Assembly (NCBI RefSeq): GCF_030409315.1
Contig: NZ_JAUFPS010000030.1
Span: 1-55,273 of the forward strand
From: Mucilaginibacter flavus
GTDB taxonomy: Bacteria > Bacteroidota > Bacteroidia > Sphingobacteriales > Sphingobacteriaceae
Direction: 5' to 3'
Length of the DNA: 55,273 nt
The notes under the pieces are model-generated. The model was not told where the DNA came from. It did no database searches and was given only the letters and a program-made list of their open reading frames with translations. This document shows positions 18,138-27,289 of the stretch, piece by piece. Both the position numbers and the translations under genes were made by a program. Every line of letters starts with the position of its first letter. Within the stretch, counting starts at the first letter, position 1.

Positions 18138-19127
18138 TTAATAGGCCCATTTAAGGTAAATAGATCCCCAGGTAAAGCCGCCGCCAAAGGCTGCTAAAAT
18201 AAGGGTATCTCCTTTTTTAAATTTGCTTTCCCATTCCCACAAACATAGCGGTATGGTACCATTGGTGGTATTACCGTAACGTTCAATGTTAATGATCACT
18301 TTATCATCGCTAAGGCCGGTACGCCTTGCGGTGGCGTCAATGATGCGTTTATTGGCCTGGTGCGGCACCAACCATGCAACATCGTCGCCGGTTAGGTTAT
18401 TGCGCTCCATTACTTCGTGAGCAACATCGGCCATATTGGTAACAGCAAATTTAAAAACAGCCTGGCCTTCCTGGTAAGCAAAATGCTCATGGTTGTCCAC
18501 TGTTTCGTGCGATGCAGGTCTTACAGATCCGCCTGCTTTCTGGTGCAGGTAGGTTACGCCCGAGCCATCGCTTTTTAATATAGAATCTATAACGCCGTTG
18601 CCTTCATCATTAGGTTCAAGCAATACGGCACCGCAGCCATCACCAAAAATAATGCAGGTGGCGCGGTCCTGGTAGTTTACAATCGACGACATTTTATCGC
18701 CGCCAACAACCAATACTTTTTTGTGCTTGCCGCTTTCAATAAATTGCGAACCGGTAGCCAGGCCAAATATAAAGCCCGAGCAAGCTGCCGAAAGATCATA
18801 CCCCCAGGCATTTTTAGCTCCTATTTTATTAGCTAAAATATTGGCCGTTGCCGGAAAAGGCATATCGGGAGTGGTAGTACAAAAAATGATAAGATCGATT
18901 TCTTCAGCGCTGATACCCCGTTTTTTTAGCAAACCCTGTACAGCAGGCACAGCTAAATCAGAAGTACCAAGGCCTTCGCCTTTTAATATGCGTCGCTCTT
19001 TGATGCCTGTACGTGAGGTTATCCACTCGTCATTTGTGTCAACCATGGTTTCCAGTTCCTGGTTGGTTAACACATAGTCGGGCACGTAACCATGTACAGC
19101 AGTAATAGCGGCATGAATTTTACTCAT
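18138..19127 (-). CDS. fabH: 3-oxoacyl-[ACP] synthase III
   Basis: A 329-residue KAS III that condenses acetyl-CoA with malonyl-ACP to start fatty-acid synthesis. The catalytic triad context is visible: Cys in [11 protein letters not shown], His in [11 protein letters not shown] and Asn in [13 protein letters not shown]-terminal [14 protein letters not shown] is the family signature. It starts 10 bases after plsX ends, so the two are cotranscribed. Confidence 0.97.
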   Translation of the reverse strand: MSKIHAAITAVHGYVPDYVLTNQELETMVDTNDEWITSRTGIKERRILKGEGLGTSDLAVPAVQGLLKKRGISAEEIDLIIFCTTTPDMPFPATANILANKIGAKNAWGYDLSAACSGFIFGLATGSQFIESGKHKKVLVVGGDKMSSIVNYQDRATCIIFGDGCGAVLLEPNDEGNGVIDSILKSDGSGVTYLHQKAGGSVRPASHETVDNHEHFAYQEGQAVFKFAVTNMADVAHEVMERNNLTGDDVAWLVPHQANKRIIDATARRTGLSDDKVIINIERYGNTTNGTIPLCLWEWESKFKKGDTLILAAFGGGFTWGSIYLKWAY

Positions 19128-19137
19128 CTTTATATAT

Positions 19138-20076
19138 TTACTGAAAAGCTTGCTTTATTTTTTCAACCAGACCGCTCTCTACCATATTTCTTGATAGCAG
19201 CACCATATTTTTTATAGCCTCGGGGGTTGATATCCCGTGGCCAACAACAACAGGGGCATTTACACCCAGGATGGGGCTGCCGCCATATTGTTCATAGTTA
19301 AACCTATCAAAAAACTCGTCTTTAAACTGTTTTTTACGGCTGATAACGTAAAAAGATTCTGCAAGCTTTAGTATTACATTACCTGTAAAACCATCGCATA
19401 CAAAAACATCGGCCCCTTCGCTAAACAGGTCGCGGCCTTCAACATTACCAACAAAATTAAACAGCTTAGTTTCCTTCATTAAAGGATAGGTGGCCTGGCA
19501 AAGGATATTACCTTTCTCTTCTTCCTCGCCTATGTTCATGAGGGCAACACGGGGATTATCGATATCATATACCGATTGTGCAAACAAGCTGCCCAATACG
19601 CCAAATTGCAATAACACCTCGGGTTTGCAATCGGCATTGGCGCCTACATCTAACAAAATACCCAAACCGCCTTTAAGTTTGGGTACAATAGTAGTCATAG
19701 CCGGGCGCACAACACCCGGAATGGTTTTAACACTAAACATGGAACCAACCAGCATGGCACCGGTGTTCCCTGCCGATGAGAAAGCCTGAATTTTTCCTTC
19801 CTTAAGTAATTGAAAACCAACCGAGATGCTCGAATTTGGCTTTTGTACAATTGCTTTAGTAGGATGTTCGCCCATGCCAATCACTTCGGTTGTATGCACA
19901 AACTCGAAATGATCGGGGCTAACATTATTTTCCTGAAGAATAGTAGCAGCTACTTCTTTATCTCCAATAAGCACCAGTTTTTGGTCGGCAGATAAAGCCT
20001 TATAAGCTTCGATTGCTCCTAAAACAGTTGCTTTGGGAGCATAATCACCGCCCATAATATCTAAGCCAATCTTCAT
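19138..20076 (-). CDS. plsX: Phosphate acyltransferase PlsX
   Basis: A 312-residue PlsX, which makes acyl-phosphate from acyl-ACP for phospholipid synthesis. Conserved [16 protein letters not shown] at the N terminus, [25 protein letters not shown] and [16 protein letters not shown] are all present. Operon order rpmF-plsX-fabH is the standard bacterial arrangement. Confidence 0.97.
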   Translation of the reverse strand: MKIGLDIMGGDYAPKATVLGAIEAYKALSADQKLVLIGDKEVAATILQENNVSPDHFEFVHTTEVIGMGEHPTKAIVQKPNSSISVGFQLLKEGKIQAFSSAGNTGAMLVGSMFSVKTIPGVVRPAMTTIVPKLKGGLGILLDVGANADCKPEVLLQFGVLGSLFAQSVYDIDNPRVALMNIGEEEEKGNILCQATYPLMKETKLFNFVGNVEGRDLFSEGADVFVCDGFTGNVILKLAESFYVISRKKQFKDEFFDRFNYEQYGGSPILGVNAPVVVGHGISTPEAIKNMVLLSRNMVESGLVEKIKQAFQ

Positions 20077-20092
20077 TTTCAGAAAATTAAAC

Positions 20093-20284
20093 TTAGGCTA
20101 CTGCTGCTTTCTCAATAAGTACTTTACCGTTATAGTAAACGTTACCATCAACAGTATAAGCTCTGTGCGGTAAATGCACAACGCCGGTAGTTTGGCAAAT
20201 AGTTAATGAAGGCGCTTCTGCTTTGTAATGAGTTCTGCGTTTATCTCTTCTTGATTTGGATATTTTACGTTTTGGATGTGGCAT
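20093..20284 (-). CDS. rpmF: Ribosomal protein bL32
   Basis: A 63-residue bL32: basic N terminus [19 protein letters not shown] and the conserved core [17 protein letters not shown]. One cysteine is kept in the zinc-site position but the full set of zinc-binding cysteines is not, which is usual for this group. It follows DUF177 by 15 bases. Confidence 0.97.
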   Translation of the reverse strand: MPHPKRKISKSRRDKRRTHYKAEAPSLTICQTTGVVHLPHRAYTVDGNVYYNGKVLIEKAAVA

Positions 20285-20299
20285 GATCCTGCTTTTTTA

Positions 20300-20830
20300 T
20301 TATTTATTTATTTTTTTGAGTACATCCCACCGCGGGTCTGTATCCTCAGTTTGTTCTTCGTTTCCGTTGCTGGCAAGCTCGTTAAGCTTGGTTATCATTT
20401 CTTCGTCGCAATGCGAGTCTTCACCCCCATTTTCACATACCGATATAAATGGCATGGCAACATTAATATATTCATAAATCAACCCGGCAATATTGATCTC
20501 ATGATCGTTTTTACCCAGGTTAATGATCTCATCATCCTCATCTATCGGCTCATCGCTAAACTTGGCAATTTGCTGTTCTGTAATATCCAGCGGCTGCCAG
20601 TACTGAGCCAGACACCTATCGCAAGTGGCTTCAACAACACCCTTGATTTGAAAATCAAGGATAATCATTGTTTCCTGTTTATCTAACTCAACAACGCATT
20701 GCAAGTTAGCCTTTTTAACCAGCGAATAATCAAATTCGGCAAAAAAAGCATCGTCAACAACAAAGTCAAACTGGTGTTTCCCCAGCTTAAGTCCTGTAAA
20801 AGGAATCGAATATGTTCTAAGCGATTTCAA
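20300..20830 (-). CDS. DUF177 (YceD) family protein, TTG start
   Basis: A 176-residue DUF177/YceD protein, implicated in 23S rRNA processing or stability and nearly always encoded before rpmF. Typical features are EATCDRCLAQYWQPLDI (CxxC) near residue 100 and an acidic centre EPIDEDDEIINLGKNDHEINIAGLIYEYI. I place the start at the TTG at 20830, giving MKSLRTYSIPFTGLKLGK, the usual family N terminus. Longer readings add about 47 non-homologous residues and would span the -7 box TACATTTG at 20856-20849. Confidence 0.85.
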   Translation of the reverse strand: MKSLRTYSIPFTGLKLGKHQFDFVVDDAFFAEFDYSLVKKANLQCVVELDKQETMIILDFQIKGVVEATCDRCLAQYWQPLDITEQQIAKFSDEPIDEDDEIINLGKNDHEINIAGLIYEYINVAMPFISVCENGGEDSHCDEEMITKLNELASNGNEEQTEDTDPRWDVLKKINK

Positions 20831-20848
20831 TGAGCAACAATTAGCCCG

Positions 20849-20856
20849 CAAATGTA
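20849..20856 (-). promoter_or_regulatory. -7 promoter box of the DUF177-rpmF-plsX-fabH operon
   Basis: TACATTTG on the minus strand, exact match to TAnnTTTG, about 19 bases upstream of the proposed TTG start. The -33 box is weak. Confidence 0.5.
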
Positions 20857-21116
20857 GGGAAAAATACCATAAGTGGAAAGTGTTTTTTGAAAAAGGCAAA
20901 TTGGGGGGAGAAGAGGCCTTTTTGGACGAAGGACTTTGGGACGAAAGACAAAGGATTTTAGAGAAACCCATGCTGTAAAGGTTCTCAAATTCTAATTTTT
21001 ATCCACGTACAAAGCTACATAACTATTCCGATTTTTCTTGCGCCAGACTTGTTTACCAGATAGGCAATGCTCAATTGAGGATAAAATAAAACACCAGGCA
21101 TTAACAATGATTTATT

Positions 21117-21134
21117 ATAAACAAATTTGTTTAT
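21117..21134. promoter_or_regulatory. 18-bp perfect palindrome, candidate antitoxin operator
   Basis: ATAAACAAATTTGTTTAT is its own reverse complement. It ends two bases before the proposed TTG start of the HTH antitoxin, the expected place for an autoregulatory operator. Confidence 0.55.
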
Positions 21135-21136
21135 TT

Positions 21137-21646
21137 TTGACTGTGGAATCTGCTTTGGCAAAATACAAGGGTATTCATCCTGGATTGATCCTGGATCGGG
21201 AGCTTACTAAAAGAAAGCTTAAGAAAGGGCCTTTTGCCCGTATGTTATCCGAGTACCCCCAAATCCTGAACGATATCACCAAGGGTCGGCGCGGCTTTAC
21301 CCCTGCCCTATCGCTTAAAGTTGATAAAGCGCTTGGATTTGAAGAGGGCACCATGCTACTTTTGCAAACTTATTACGAGATCAAAAGAGAAAAAGAAAAA
21401 CACAGAGCCGATATACATCCCGATTTATCAGTATTACGAAATGCTTTGTTTTGGGACACCGACATCAATAAAATTGATTGGCACCAACAATACAGGGCTG
21501 TTATCGAGCGGGTTTTTCAGCGAGGAAACGAACTGGAGAGAAACGGAATCATCAATTTTTATGGGCCAGAAAAAATTCGATCTGTTATAGGAGAGCAGGA
21601 TATTAATAGCAATATCCCAATAATGCCCCATTTAAAAATCAAATAA
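21137..21646 (+). CDS. HTH antitoxin with DUF6922-like C-terminal domain (AbiEi/HigA-like)
   Basis: A 169-residue protein. The N-terminal Cro/XRE-type helix-turn-helix begins YKGIHPGLILDRELTKRKLKKGPFARMLSEYPQ and includes LNDITKGRRGFTPALSLKVDKALG. The C-terminal ~60 residues (LFWDTDINKIDWHQQYRAVIERVFQRGNELE...INFYG) resemble DUF6922. This pairing usually precedes an AbiEii-type nucleotidyltransferase toxin, and one begins two bases after its stop. I chose the in-frame TTG at 21137 (MTVESALAKYKG) over ATG 21107 because relatives begin there and the palindromic operator would otherwise lie inside the gene. Confidence 0.75.
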   Translation: MTVESALAKYKGIHPGLILDRELTKRKLKKGPFARMLSEYPQILNDITKGRRGFTPALSLKVDKALGFEEGTMLLLQTYYEIKREKEKHRADIHPDLSVLRNALFWDTDINKIDWHQQYRAVIERVFQRGNELERNGIINFYGPEKIRSVIGEQDINSNIPIMPHLKIK

Positions 21647-21647
21647 G

Positions 21648-22293
21648 ATGCTTCATTGGAATACCGTCACCAATCTTTTAAAGAAATCCCTTTTTAAACT
21701 AATGCAAGCCGTAGAACTACAAAACTTCAGGCTCGTAGGTGGCACTGCTTTGAGCATCGTATTAGGGCATCGAATGTCTGTAGATATTGACCTCTTTACC
21801 GATGCTCCATACGGATCGATCAATTTTGATGCAATTGAAAATTATCTCAAAGACAACTTCGACTATGTTAATGGAGATTTTGGCGGCAATCCAGGGCTTG
21901 GTAAATCTTATTTAATAGGGGCAGATGCTACAGACCTTGTCAAAATAGATTTGTATTATTCTATGGACCCTTTTTTTTCAAGGAGTGAATATGGAAGAAG
22001 GTGTTAGAATGGCTACCATCGAAGAAATTATTGCCATGAAAGTTGATACCATACAAAGAGGCGGTAGAAAGAAAGACTTTTGGGATCTTCATGAGTTACT
22101 TGAACAATATCCGATTGACAAAATGATAGCACTTCACCAACAACGATTTGAGTGGACGCACGATGAAGATTTAATTCGAAGTAATTTTATCAATTTCACA
22201 TCAGCCGACTACGACTTAGATCCAATTTGTCTTAAAAACAAGCAATGGGAATTTATTAAAGAAGATATCGAAGAAGCAATAAAAGACATTTAA
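21648..22293 (+). pseudogene. AbiEii/AbiGii-type nucleotidyltransferase toxin, frameshifted at T8
   Basis: The gene reads in one frame from 21648 to the run of eight T (21971-21978) and then in the +1 frame to 22293. The first part carries GGTALSIVLGHRMSVDIDLFTD, the nucleotidyltransferase GG...DxD motif, and VKIDLYYSM. The second part carries MATIEEIIAMKVDTIQRGGRKKDFWDLHELLEQYP, the family's C-terminal core. Removing one T joins them exactly (DPFF-QGVNMEEGVRMA). As written, translation stops after 119 residues. It is either an inactivated toxin, a phase-variable one, or a sequencing error in a homopolymer. Confidence 0.8.
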
Positions 22294-22352
22294 CTAAGCC
22301 CGCAGCTTCCTTTTACCTTTCACCCTTAACCTTTACCCTTTCACCTCAAAAA

Positions 22353-23537
22353 CTATATCTTCAACCTGATATTAATCTTATCCAGCAACCCCGTTAACCA
22401 AACCATTACAAAGGCGAACACAATGCATTTGATGAGTCCCCCTGTGCCTTCGCTTAGGTATTGGGGATAGCCTATGTTGCTTAGCTCATACAAGGGGTAA
22501 AATATAAAGGGTACAATGTAACAGGTAAAGGTGTTGGTGCCTGCCGGCTCAATCACTTTAAACCAGTTGTACTTGTGCTTAAAATCGACAATAAAAATAA
22601 ACATGGCGTATACCACCAGGCTGATGCCGGTGCAAATGAGCACCCATGAAGGAGTATCTCTTATTTTGGAAATTCCCCCGCTAAAATACCGTACTATAAA
22701 ACCCAGGTTGAATAATATGATAGCCATAAGCACAAGGGCAGCCCAAAGCATTTTTAATTCGTTATTGGCCTTTAAACGCATGTACAGTACCGATACAAAC
22801 ACCCCCGCCATGGTAAAAGCCTGCATAGCGCCGTTACCGGCTATCCATACGTATTGCTGTACGGGGGCTAAAAAGTTGAGCATCCCGAAATGAACATCGA
22901 GGTTAAAAAACATAAAAAAGATCCACGCTGTGGCCTGTATCCACAAATGGCCGTTGGAGTAATAGTATATAAGCGCGCAAAGCAAATAGCTCCAGCCTAT
23001 AAGGCCCAATATACCCCACCACGTAAAATGCAGCCAGGTATGACCAGGATCGCTGGTGCGGTATATTACCGACATGGCAATCAGCAGTGCCACACCGAAG
23101 CCTTGGCACAGGTATTTTTTTAGTTTGGTGGTTTCCTTGCTGTAATCTAAAAAGATGAAAAAGAAACTAAACGTTACCAGGCTTTCCCATACCGGTTTGG
23201 GCAGCGCGGTGGTATGCTCATTATAGGTTTCCATGTTAGAGTGGTAAAACCCGATGAACACCAACGCCAGCGACCGGCTGGCTATCCGGCCCAGCATTTT
23301 ATAGTTACCTGTTTTTAACCTGTTTTGAAAAGCGAAAGGAATTGATAACCCTACAATAAATAAAAACGCCGGGAAAATAGTATCGGCCAAACCTAATCCA
23401 TCGGCGTTTGCTGCAACGTGTTTAAGCCACTGCGGTGTACCCGGAATGCCATCAAGGTCATTCACAAAGATCATGAGCAGCATGGTTACAGCACGAAAAG
23501 CATCAATGGATCGTATCCGGTCCGAGAAAGTATTCAT
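22353..23537 (-). CDS. NagX/DUF5009-like membrane acyltransferase (heparan-alpha-glucosaminide acetyltransferase-like)
   Basis: A 394-residue integral membrane protein with about 10-11 hydrophobic helices. The N-terminal RIRSIDAFRAVTMLLMIFVNDLDGIP and LADTIFPAFLFIVGLSIPFA match the DUF5009/HGSNAT-like group, which moves acetyl groups onto amino sugars across membranes or resembles such enzymes (NagX). PAGTNTFTCYIVPFIFYPLYEL in the C-terminal part is also typical. Monocistronic by spacing. Substrate is inferred only. Confidence 0.8.
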   Translation of the reverse strand: MNTFSDRIRSIDAFRAVTMLLMIFVNDLDGIPGTPQWLKHVAANADGLGLADTIFPAFLFIVGLSIPFAFQNRLKTGNYKMLGRIASRSLALVFIGFYHSNMETYNEHTTALPKPVWESLVTFSFFFIFLDYSKETTKLKKYLCQGFGVALLIAMSVIYRTSDPGHTWLHFTWWGILGLIGWSYLLCALIYYYSNGHLWIQATAWIFFMFFNLDVHFGMLNFLAPVQQYVWIAGNGAMQAFTMAGVFVSVLYMRLKANNELKMLWAALVLMAIILFNLGFIVRYFSGGISKIRDTPSWVLICTGISLVVYAMFIFIVDFKHKYNWFKVIEPAGTNTFTCYIVPFIFYPLYELSNIGYPQYLSEGTGGLIKCIVFAFVMVWLTGLLDKINIRLKI

Positions 23538-23564
23538 TAAGGGAGTAAATGTAATTACTGAGCA

Positions 23565-23600
23565 AATGTTTTAATTTAACGGTAATTAAATTAAAACATT
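23565..23600. terminator. 15-bp perfect hairpin between pdxA and the NagX-like gene
   Basis: AATGTTTTAATTTAA, loop CGGTAA, then its exact complement. It could terminate the pdxA transcript or act as an operator for the downstream gene. The low GC makes an operator role credible. Confidence 0.5.
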
Positions 23601-23618
23601 ATGGTTACGCTCCTGTTT

Positions 23619-24674
23619 TTAGTCCCTATCGCGGCTTAGCTTGGTAAATAACAGCGGATTTTCGGCCAGTTCTTTACCTTCTTTACGGTGTTTTACAATG
23701 TGTATCGCTGTAAATAAAGCCTCGCGGAATGATATCTCCGACGCCATATTTTTGCCGGCAATATCATATGCTGTACCATGATCTGGCGATGTGCGCACAA
23801 AGTTTAGTCCGGCGGTAAAGTTAACGCCCGATTCAAAAGCTATCTGTTTAAACGGAATAAGCCCCTGATCATGATACATGGCCAGTACAGCATCAAACTG
23901 CAGGTAGGTACCATTAGCAAAAAAGCCATCAGCAGGGTATGGACCAAAAGCCAGCACATCATTATTGCGGGCCTCTTCAATGGCCGGGATGATGATCTCC
24001 TTTTCCTCGCTGCCTATCAAACCATTATCACTGGCGTGTGGGTTAAGGCCCAGCACGGCAATTTTAGGTTTGCGAATCCAAAAATCGTTTTGCAAACTCT
24101 GGTTCATCAGCTTTAGCTTGGCAATAATTTTATCGGTAGTAATGCTTTCGGCAACCTTGCTGATAGGGATATGACCGGTAACCACGCCAACACGTAAAGT
24201 ATCGCTCACCAAAAACATTAATGATTCGGCAGCGCCATCACGCTGTTGCAGGTATTCGGTATGGCCGGGGAAATTAAATTTATCGCTCTGGATGTTATCT
24301 TTATTGATAGGCGCTGTAACCAGGGCATCAATATAACCTTCCTTTAAATCGTAAGTAGCACGTTCTAAAGAGATCAGCGCGTATTTGCCGCCAGCTTCCG
24401 TAACATGCCCGGGCTCAATTTTCACATCCTCTTCCCAGCAATTGATCATGTTGGCTTTTCGGTAGTGAACCTGCCCGGGATCATTAATTACCTGGAAATT
24501 AAGTTCGCTCACCTGCGTAGCCCTGCGGTGAAAAGATGCCACCTTGGTATGGCCATAAACAATAGGGGTACAGTAATCATAAATTTTACTATCGGCCAGG
24601 GTTTTAATAATAATCTCTAACCCAATGCCATTCACATCACCTATACTGATACCTATTTTTATTTTATCGCTCAT
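23619..24674 (-). CDS. pdxA: 4-hydroxythreonine-4-phosphate dehydrogenase
   Basis: A 351-residue PdxA that oxidises 4-phosphohydroxy-L-threonine in pyridoxal-5-phosphate synthesis. N-terminal IGISIGDVNGIGLEIIIK, the metal-site histidines in FPGHTEYL and YHDQGLIPFK, LNPHASDNG, and TSPDHGTAYDIAG are all conserved. It is divergent from rsmA, the arrangement often seen in bacteria. Confidence 0.96.
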   Translation of the reverse strand: MSDKIKIGISIGDVNGIGLEIIIKTLADSKIYDYCTPIVYGHTKVASFHRRATQVSELNFQVINDPGQVHYRKANMINCWEEDVKIEPGHVTEAGGKYALISLERATYDLKEGYIDALVTAPINKDNIQSDKFNFPGHTEYLQQRDGAAESLMFLVSDTLRVGVVTGHIPISKVAESITTDKIIAKLKLMNQSLQNDFWIRKPKIAVLGLNPHASDNGLIGSEEKEIIIPAIEEARNNDVLAFGPYPADGFFANGTYLQFDAVLAMYHDQGLIPFKQIAFESGVNFTAGLNFVRTSPDHGTAYDIAGKNMASEISFREALFTAIHIVKHRKEGKELAENPLLFTKLSRDRD

Positions 24675-25041
24675 GTTATTATTTTGATTTCATTGATTAT
24701 TGTGATTGCACCGATTTAAGGCGATTGCACTGTGTTATCAATGATTAATTTATTATTGGTTGTTCTTTTTTATCTGAACCGGAATTTTTCGAATTATTGA
24801 ATTTTCAGAATGTCAACTCCATAATCTTATCTATTCCCTTTTAATCTTCTCTCCTAAATAGTCCAATAGTCCGCAAGTCTCAAAGTCAAAATCCTTGCTC
24901 CTTTGTCCAAAAATCCTTTATCAAAAGGCTGGCCTTTTACCCTTTACCTTTCGCCTTTTACCTCTCCCTCACCGCAAATAAAAGATTTGTTCCTGATTAA
25001 AGCGCAAATATCACGTAATTTGCTCAAATATTTAATTAATA
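24675..25041. other. Repeat-filled divergent spacer pdxA-rsmA
   Basis: No gene. It contains three different low-complexity word types: CGAATTATTGAATTTTCAG (about 24785-24810), AGTCCGCAAGTCTCAAAGTC (about 24865-24890) and CCTTTACCTTTCGCC (about 24935-24965). Each word type recurs elsewhere in the window. Confidence 0.5.
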
Positions 25042-25821
25042 ATGACGCTGGTACGGGCAAAAAAACATTTAGGGCAACACTTTCTTACCGATAAAAATAT
25101 CGCTTCCAAAATTGTGGACAGCCTGAAACCGGCCGACCGTTTTACCAACGTGCTGGAAGTTGGCCCCGGTATGGGCGTGCTCACCGATCTTTTATTACTC
25201 AAAACCGAGTACGAAACTTCGGTAATTGATATCGATACGGAATCTGTTGATTTCCTGAAAAAGAAATACCCCCAGCTGGGCAACCGCTTGATGAATGCCG
25301 ACTTCCTGGAGATGGATTTTAAAACCATTACCGATAAGCCCTTTGCCATCATCGGTAACTTCCCCTACAATATTTCTTCGCAGATTCTTTTTAAGGTTTT
25401 AGATAACCGCAGCCAGGTAATTGAGGTAGTGGGCATGTTTCAAAAAGAAGTAGCCGAACGCTGCGCCGCCAAAGCCGGCAGTAAAGAATATGGCATCCTG
25501 AGCGTATTTTTGCAGGCTTACTATAAGGTAGAGTATTTATTTACCGTAAAAGCCGGGGTATTTAATCCACCGCCCAAGGTGTTATCGGCAGTGATCCGCC
25601 TTACCCGCAACCAGGCCGAAACATTGGATTGCGACGAAAAGCTTTTTTGGCAAATTGTAAAAGCCGGCTTTAACCAGCGCCGCAAAACCCTGCGCAATGC
25701 TATATCAAGCCTCATCAACAAAGAAAAAATGACCGACAACCCAACGCTCGATCTCCGTGCCGAACGCCTGAGTGTAGAAGACTTTGTGAAGCTGACTAAT
25801 GAGGTAATGGCGGCGAGATAG
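25042..25821 (+). CDS. rsmA: 16S rRNA dimethyladenosine transferase
   Basis: A 259-residue KsgA/RsmA that dimethylates A1518 and A1519 of 16S rRNA late in 30S maturation. HLGQHFLTDKNIASKIV at residues 9-25, SAM-binding VGPGMGVLTDLLL, NADFLEMDF, and catalytic motif IV GNFPYNISS are present, with a C-terminal domain containing FNQRRKTLRNAIS. Full length. Confidence 0.97.
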   Translation: MTLVRAKKHLGQHFLTDKNIASKIVDSLKPADRFTNVLEVGPGMGVLTDLLLLKTEYETSVIDIDTESVDFLKKKYPQLGNRLMNADFLEMDFKTITDKPFAIIGNFPYNISSQILFKVLDNRSQVIEVVGMFQKEVAERCAAKAGSKEYGILSVFLQAYYKVEYLFTVKAGVFNPPPKVLSAVIRLTRNQAETLDCDEKLFWQIVKAGFNQRRKTLRNAISSLINKEKMTDNPTLDLRAERLSVEDFVKLTNEVMAAR

Positions 25822-25973
25822 AGTATTGCTGAAATTGTTTCGGCTCCCATTCTCTTAGCGTATTCCAAATAGAAAACCTGTCCTGTGGCGGCCTGAAACA
25901 AGTTCCACGATGACAACTCAACGCTGACAACTTTCCGTCTTGATTCTTGACTCTTAATTCTTGACTCTATTCC

Positions 25974-26168
25974 TCACCTCGGCAAATCTTTTTTAATAAA
26001 TTTACGATACAGGTATTCGGCGTAACCTACGCTAATGTAATCGGGGAACTTCCAATTGGGGTAATATTGCTTTTTTATGTACTTGAGTAAACTAAAAAAC
26101 GCGATGGCTAAAATCAAAAAAATGGCTAACGATAACAAAATCGCACCGAATAAAACTAAAGGGGTCAT
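25974..26168 (-). CDS. Small single-pass membrane protein
   Basis: A 64-residue protein with one strong transmembrane segment (about residues 3-28, LVLFGAILLSLAIFLILAIAFFSLL) followed by a basic, Tyr-rich cytosolic tail ending KKDLPR. No family recognised. The upstream spacer (26169-26453) shows no other gene. Confidence 0.55.
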   Translation of the reverse strand: MTPLVLFGAILLSLAIFLILAIAFFSLLKYIKKQYYPNWKFPDYISVGYAEYLYRKFIKKDLPR

Positions 26169-26453
26169 TGTAACTAATAATTAATCAGCCTTTATTACGA
26201 TACAACCACAGGTTTTGTTACTTAAAAGCTTTAAATATAAAGCACAAAAATAGTATTTGAGTTACTATGACCCTATGTAAATAAAATTTGCAACAAAATA
26301 TACCTGCTTATACAGCCCAGGCATGCTTCCGAAGAATTTTGCCATACCTAACCGAAGCAATTTTTGAATTTTACCTTTTGAATTTCCAAAGGCCGCGCAA
26401 GCGTAAACTTACCTTATATCTGCATGTAGCACACACTGGTAAGGTTGCAGCAG

Positions 26454-26663
26454 TTAAACTATTCCGGCTGCAACCAAAACGGCTGCAATCAAATCGCCCG
26501 ACATTTCCATTTTATTGGAGCCGTGATTAACCCAGCGTTCGCCAACCTGCACAAAGGTGTAAATAGTGGTGTACATAGCAATGGTGATCGCGGCAGGCTT
26601 TCTGTCTACAACGGTAAAATAATAAATGCGGTTTTGATAGTGTGCTTCAAGTCTGGCTTCCAT
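26454..26663 (-). CDS. Small conserved-looking hypothetical protein
   Basis: A 69-residue protein starting MEARLEAHYQNRIYYFTVVDRKPAAI. The opening LEAHYQNRIYYFTVVDR reads like a short beta domain found in small Bacteroidota hypotheticals, and the end (GDLIAAVLVAAGIV) is hydrophobic. The start at 26663 is preferred over 26711 because homologous-looking text begins there. Overlapping plus-strand readings look random. Moderate confidence. Confidence 0.5.
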   Translation of the reverse strand: MEARLEAHYQNRIYYFTVVDRKPAAITIAMYTTIYTFVQVGERWVNHGSNKMEMSGDLIAAVLVAAGIV

Positions 26664-26941
26664 GCCGCAAAAGTATAAATCATATCGGGAAATTTTATTA
26701 CACAGAAACATTATGTGGCTGTCAAAATAGCTGTAGATTGAGGTGCTTGGGTAACTATCTGAGCCGTAGAGATTATAACAGATGGAACTGTAAACATAAA
26801 GCGCACGCCCCCCTTAGCAAATCTTTCCTCGTAAGTTATTTTTTGACTTTTTAATTTTAACTTTTGAATTAACAAGTGCAATACCTGCGGCCCGGGCTAT
26901 CCACTCATACTGCACAAGGCCTTAGTCACAGGCCGGTATCC

Positions 26942-27096
26942 CAATGTCATTAAGTTAAGGAAAAACAGAATTAGAAATAATATCGAATAATGAATTTCGA
27001 ATGTCCAACACCGAAGGGTTTTACTTCATTATTCGATATTGGACATTCAGTGTTCGATATTAAAATCAACATTAAATCCTTAACTTAATGACATTG
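26942..27096. mobile_element. MITE, 155 bp, with 20-bp perfect terminal repeats and 10-bp target duplication
   Basis: The ends are CAATGTCATTAAGTTAAGGA and its exact inverse (27077-27096), flanked on both sides by GCCGGTATCC (26932-26941 and 27097-27106). Inside are two more inverted pairs, ATATCGAATAATGAA/TTCATTATTCGATAT and GAATGTCCAA/TTGGACATTC. No coding capacity. A 10-bp duplication suggests mobilisation by an IS4-group transposase (inference). Confidence 0.85.
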
Positions 27097-27141
27097 GCCG
27101 GTATCCGTTTCTATCCCTATTGCGACATTGGGGTTATGCAA

Positions 27142-27165
27142 AAGCCCAACGTTGTGGTTGGGCTT
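27142..27165. terminator. 9-bp perfect hairpin
   Basis: AAGCCCAAC, loop GTTGTG, GTTGGGCTT. It lies between the MITE and the methylase gene, so it could insulate the cassette from upstream transcription. A short T run follows on the minus strand only. The rest of 26664-27289 holds no gene I can support. Confidence 0.55.
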
Positions 27166-27289
27166 GGGTGAAATTGTTTGGGGCAAGTTTTGCGAGTGTG
27201 GCATATGCTGTACGCAGAATGGGAAACTCTATTTTAACTTTTTATTATTATAATCTAATTTTATTATTACTTTCATTTTTCCCAATTAA

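Noticed and set aside
26288..26530. Plus-strand readings around 26.3-26.9 kb
   Set aside because: They oppose a more plausible minus-strand small gene and have no recognisable sequence, signal or promoter.
26881..26941. tRNA or RNase P RNA fragment
   Set aside because: There is a GGCCT/AGGCC hairpin and some similar-looking text, but no cloverleaf or P4-type core that can be drawn.
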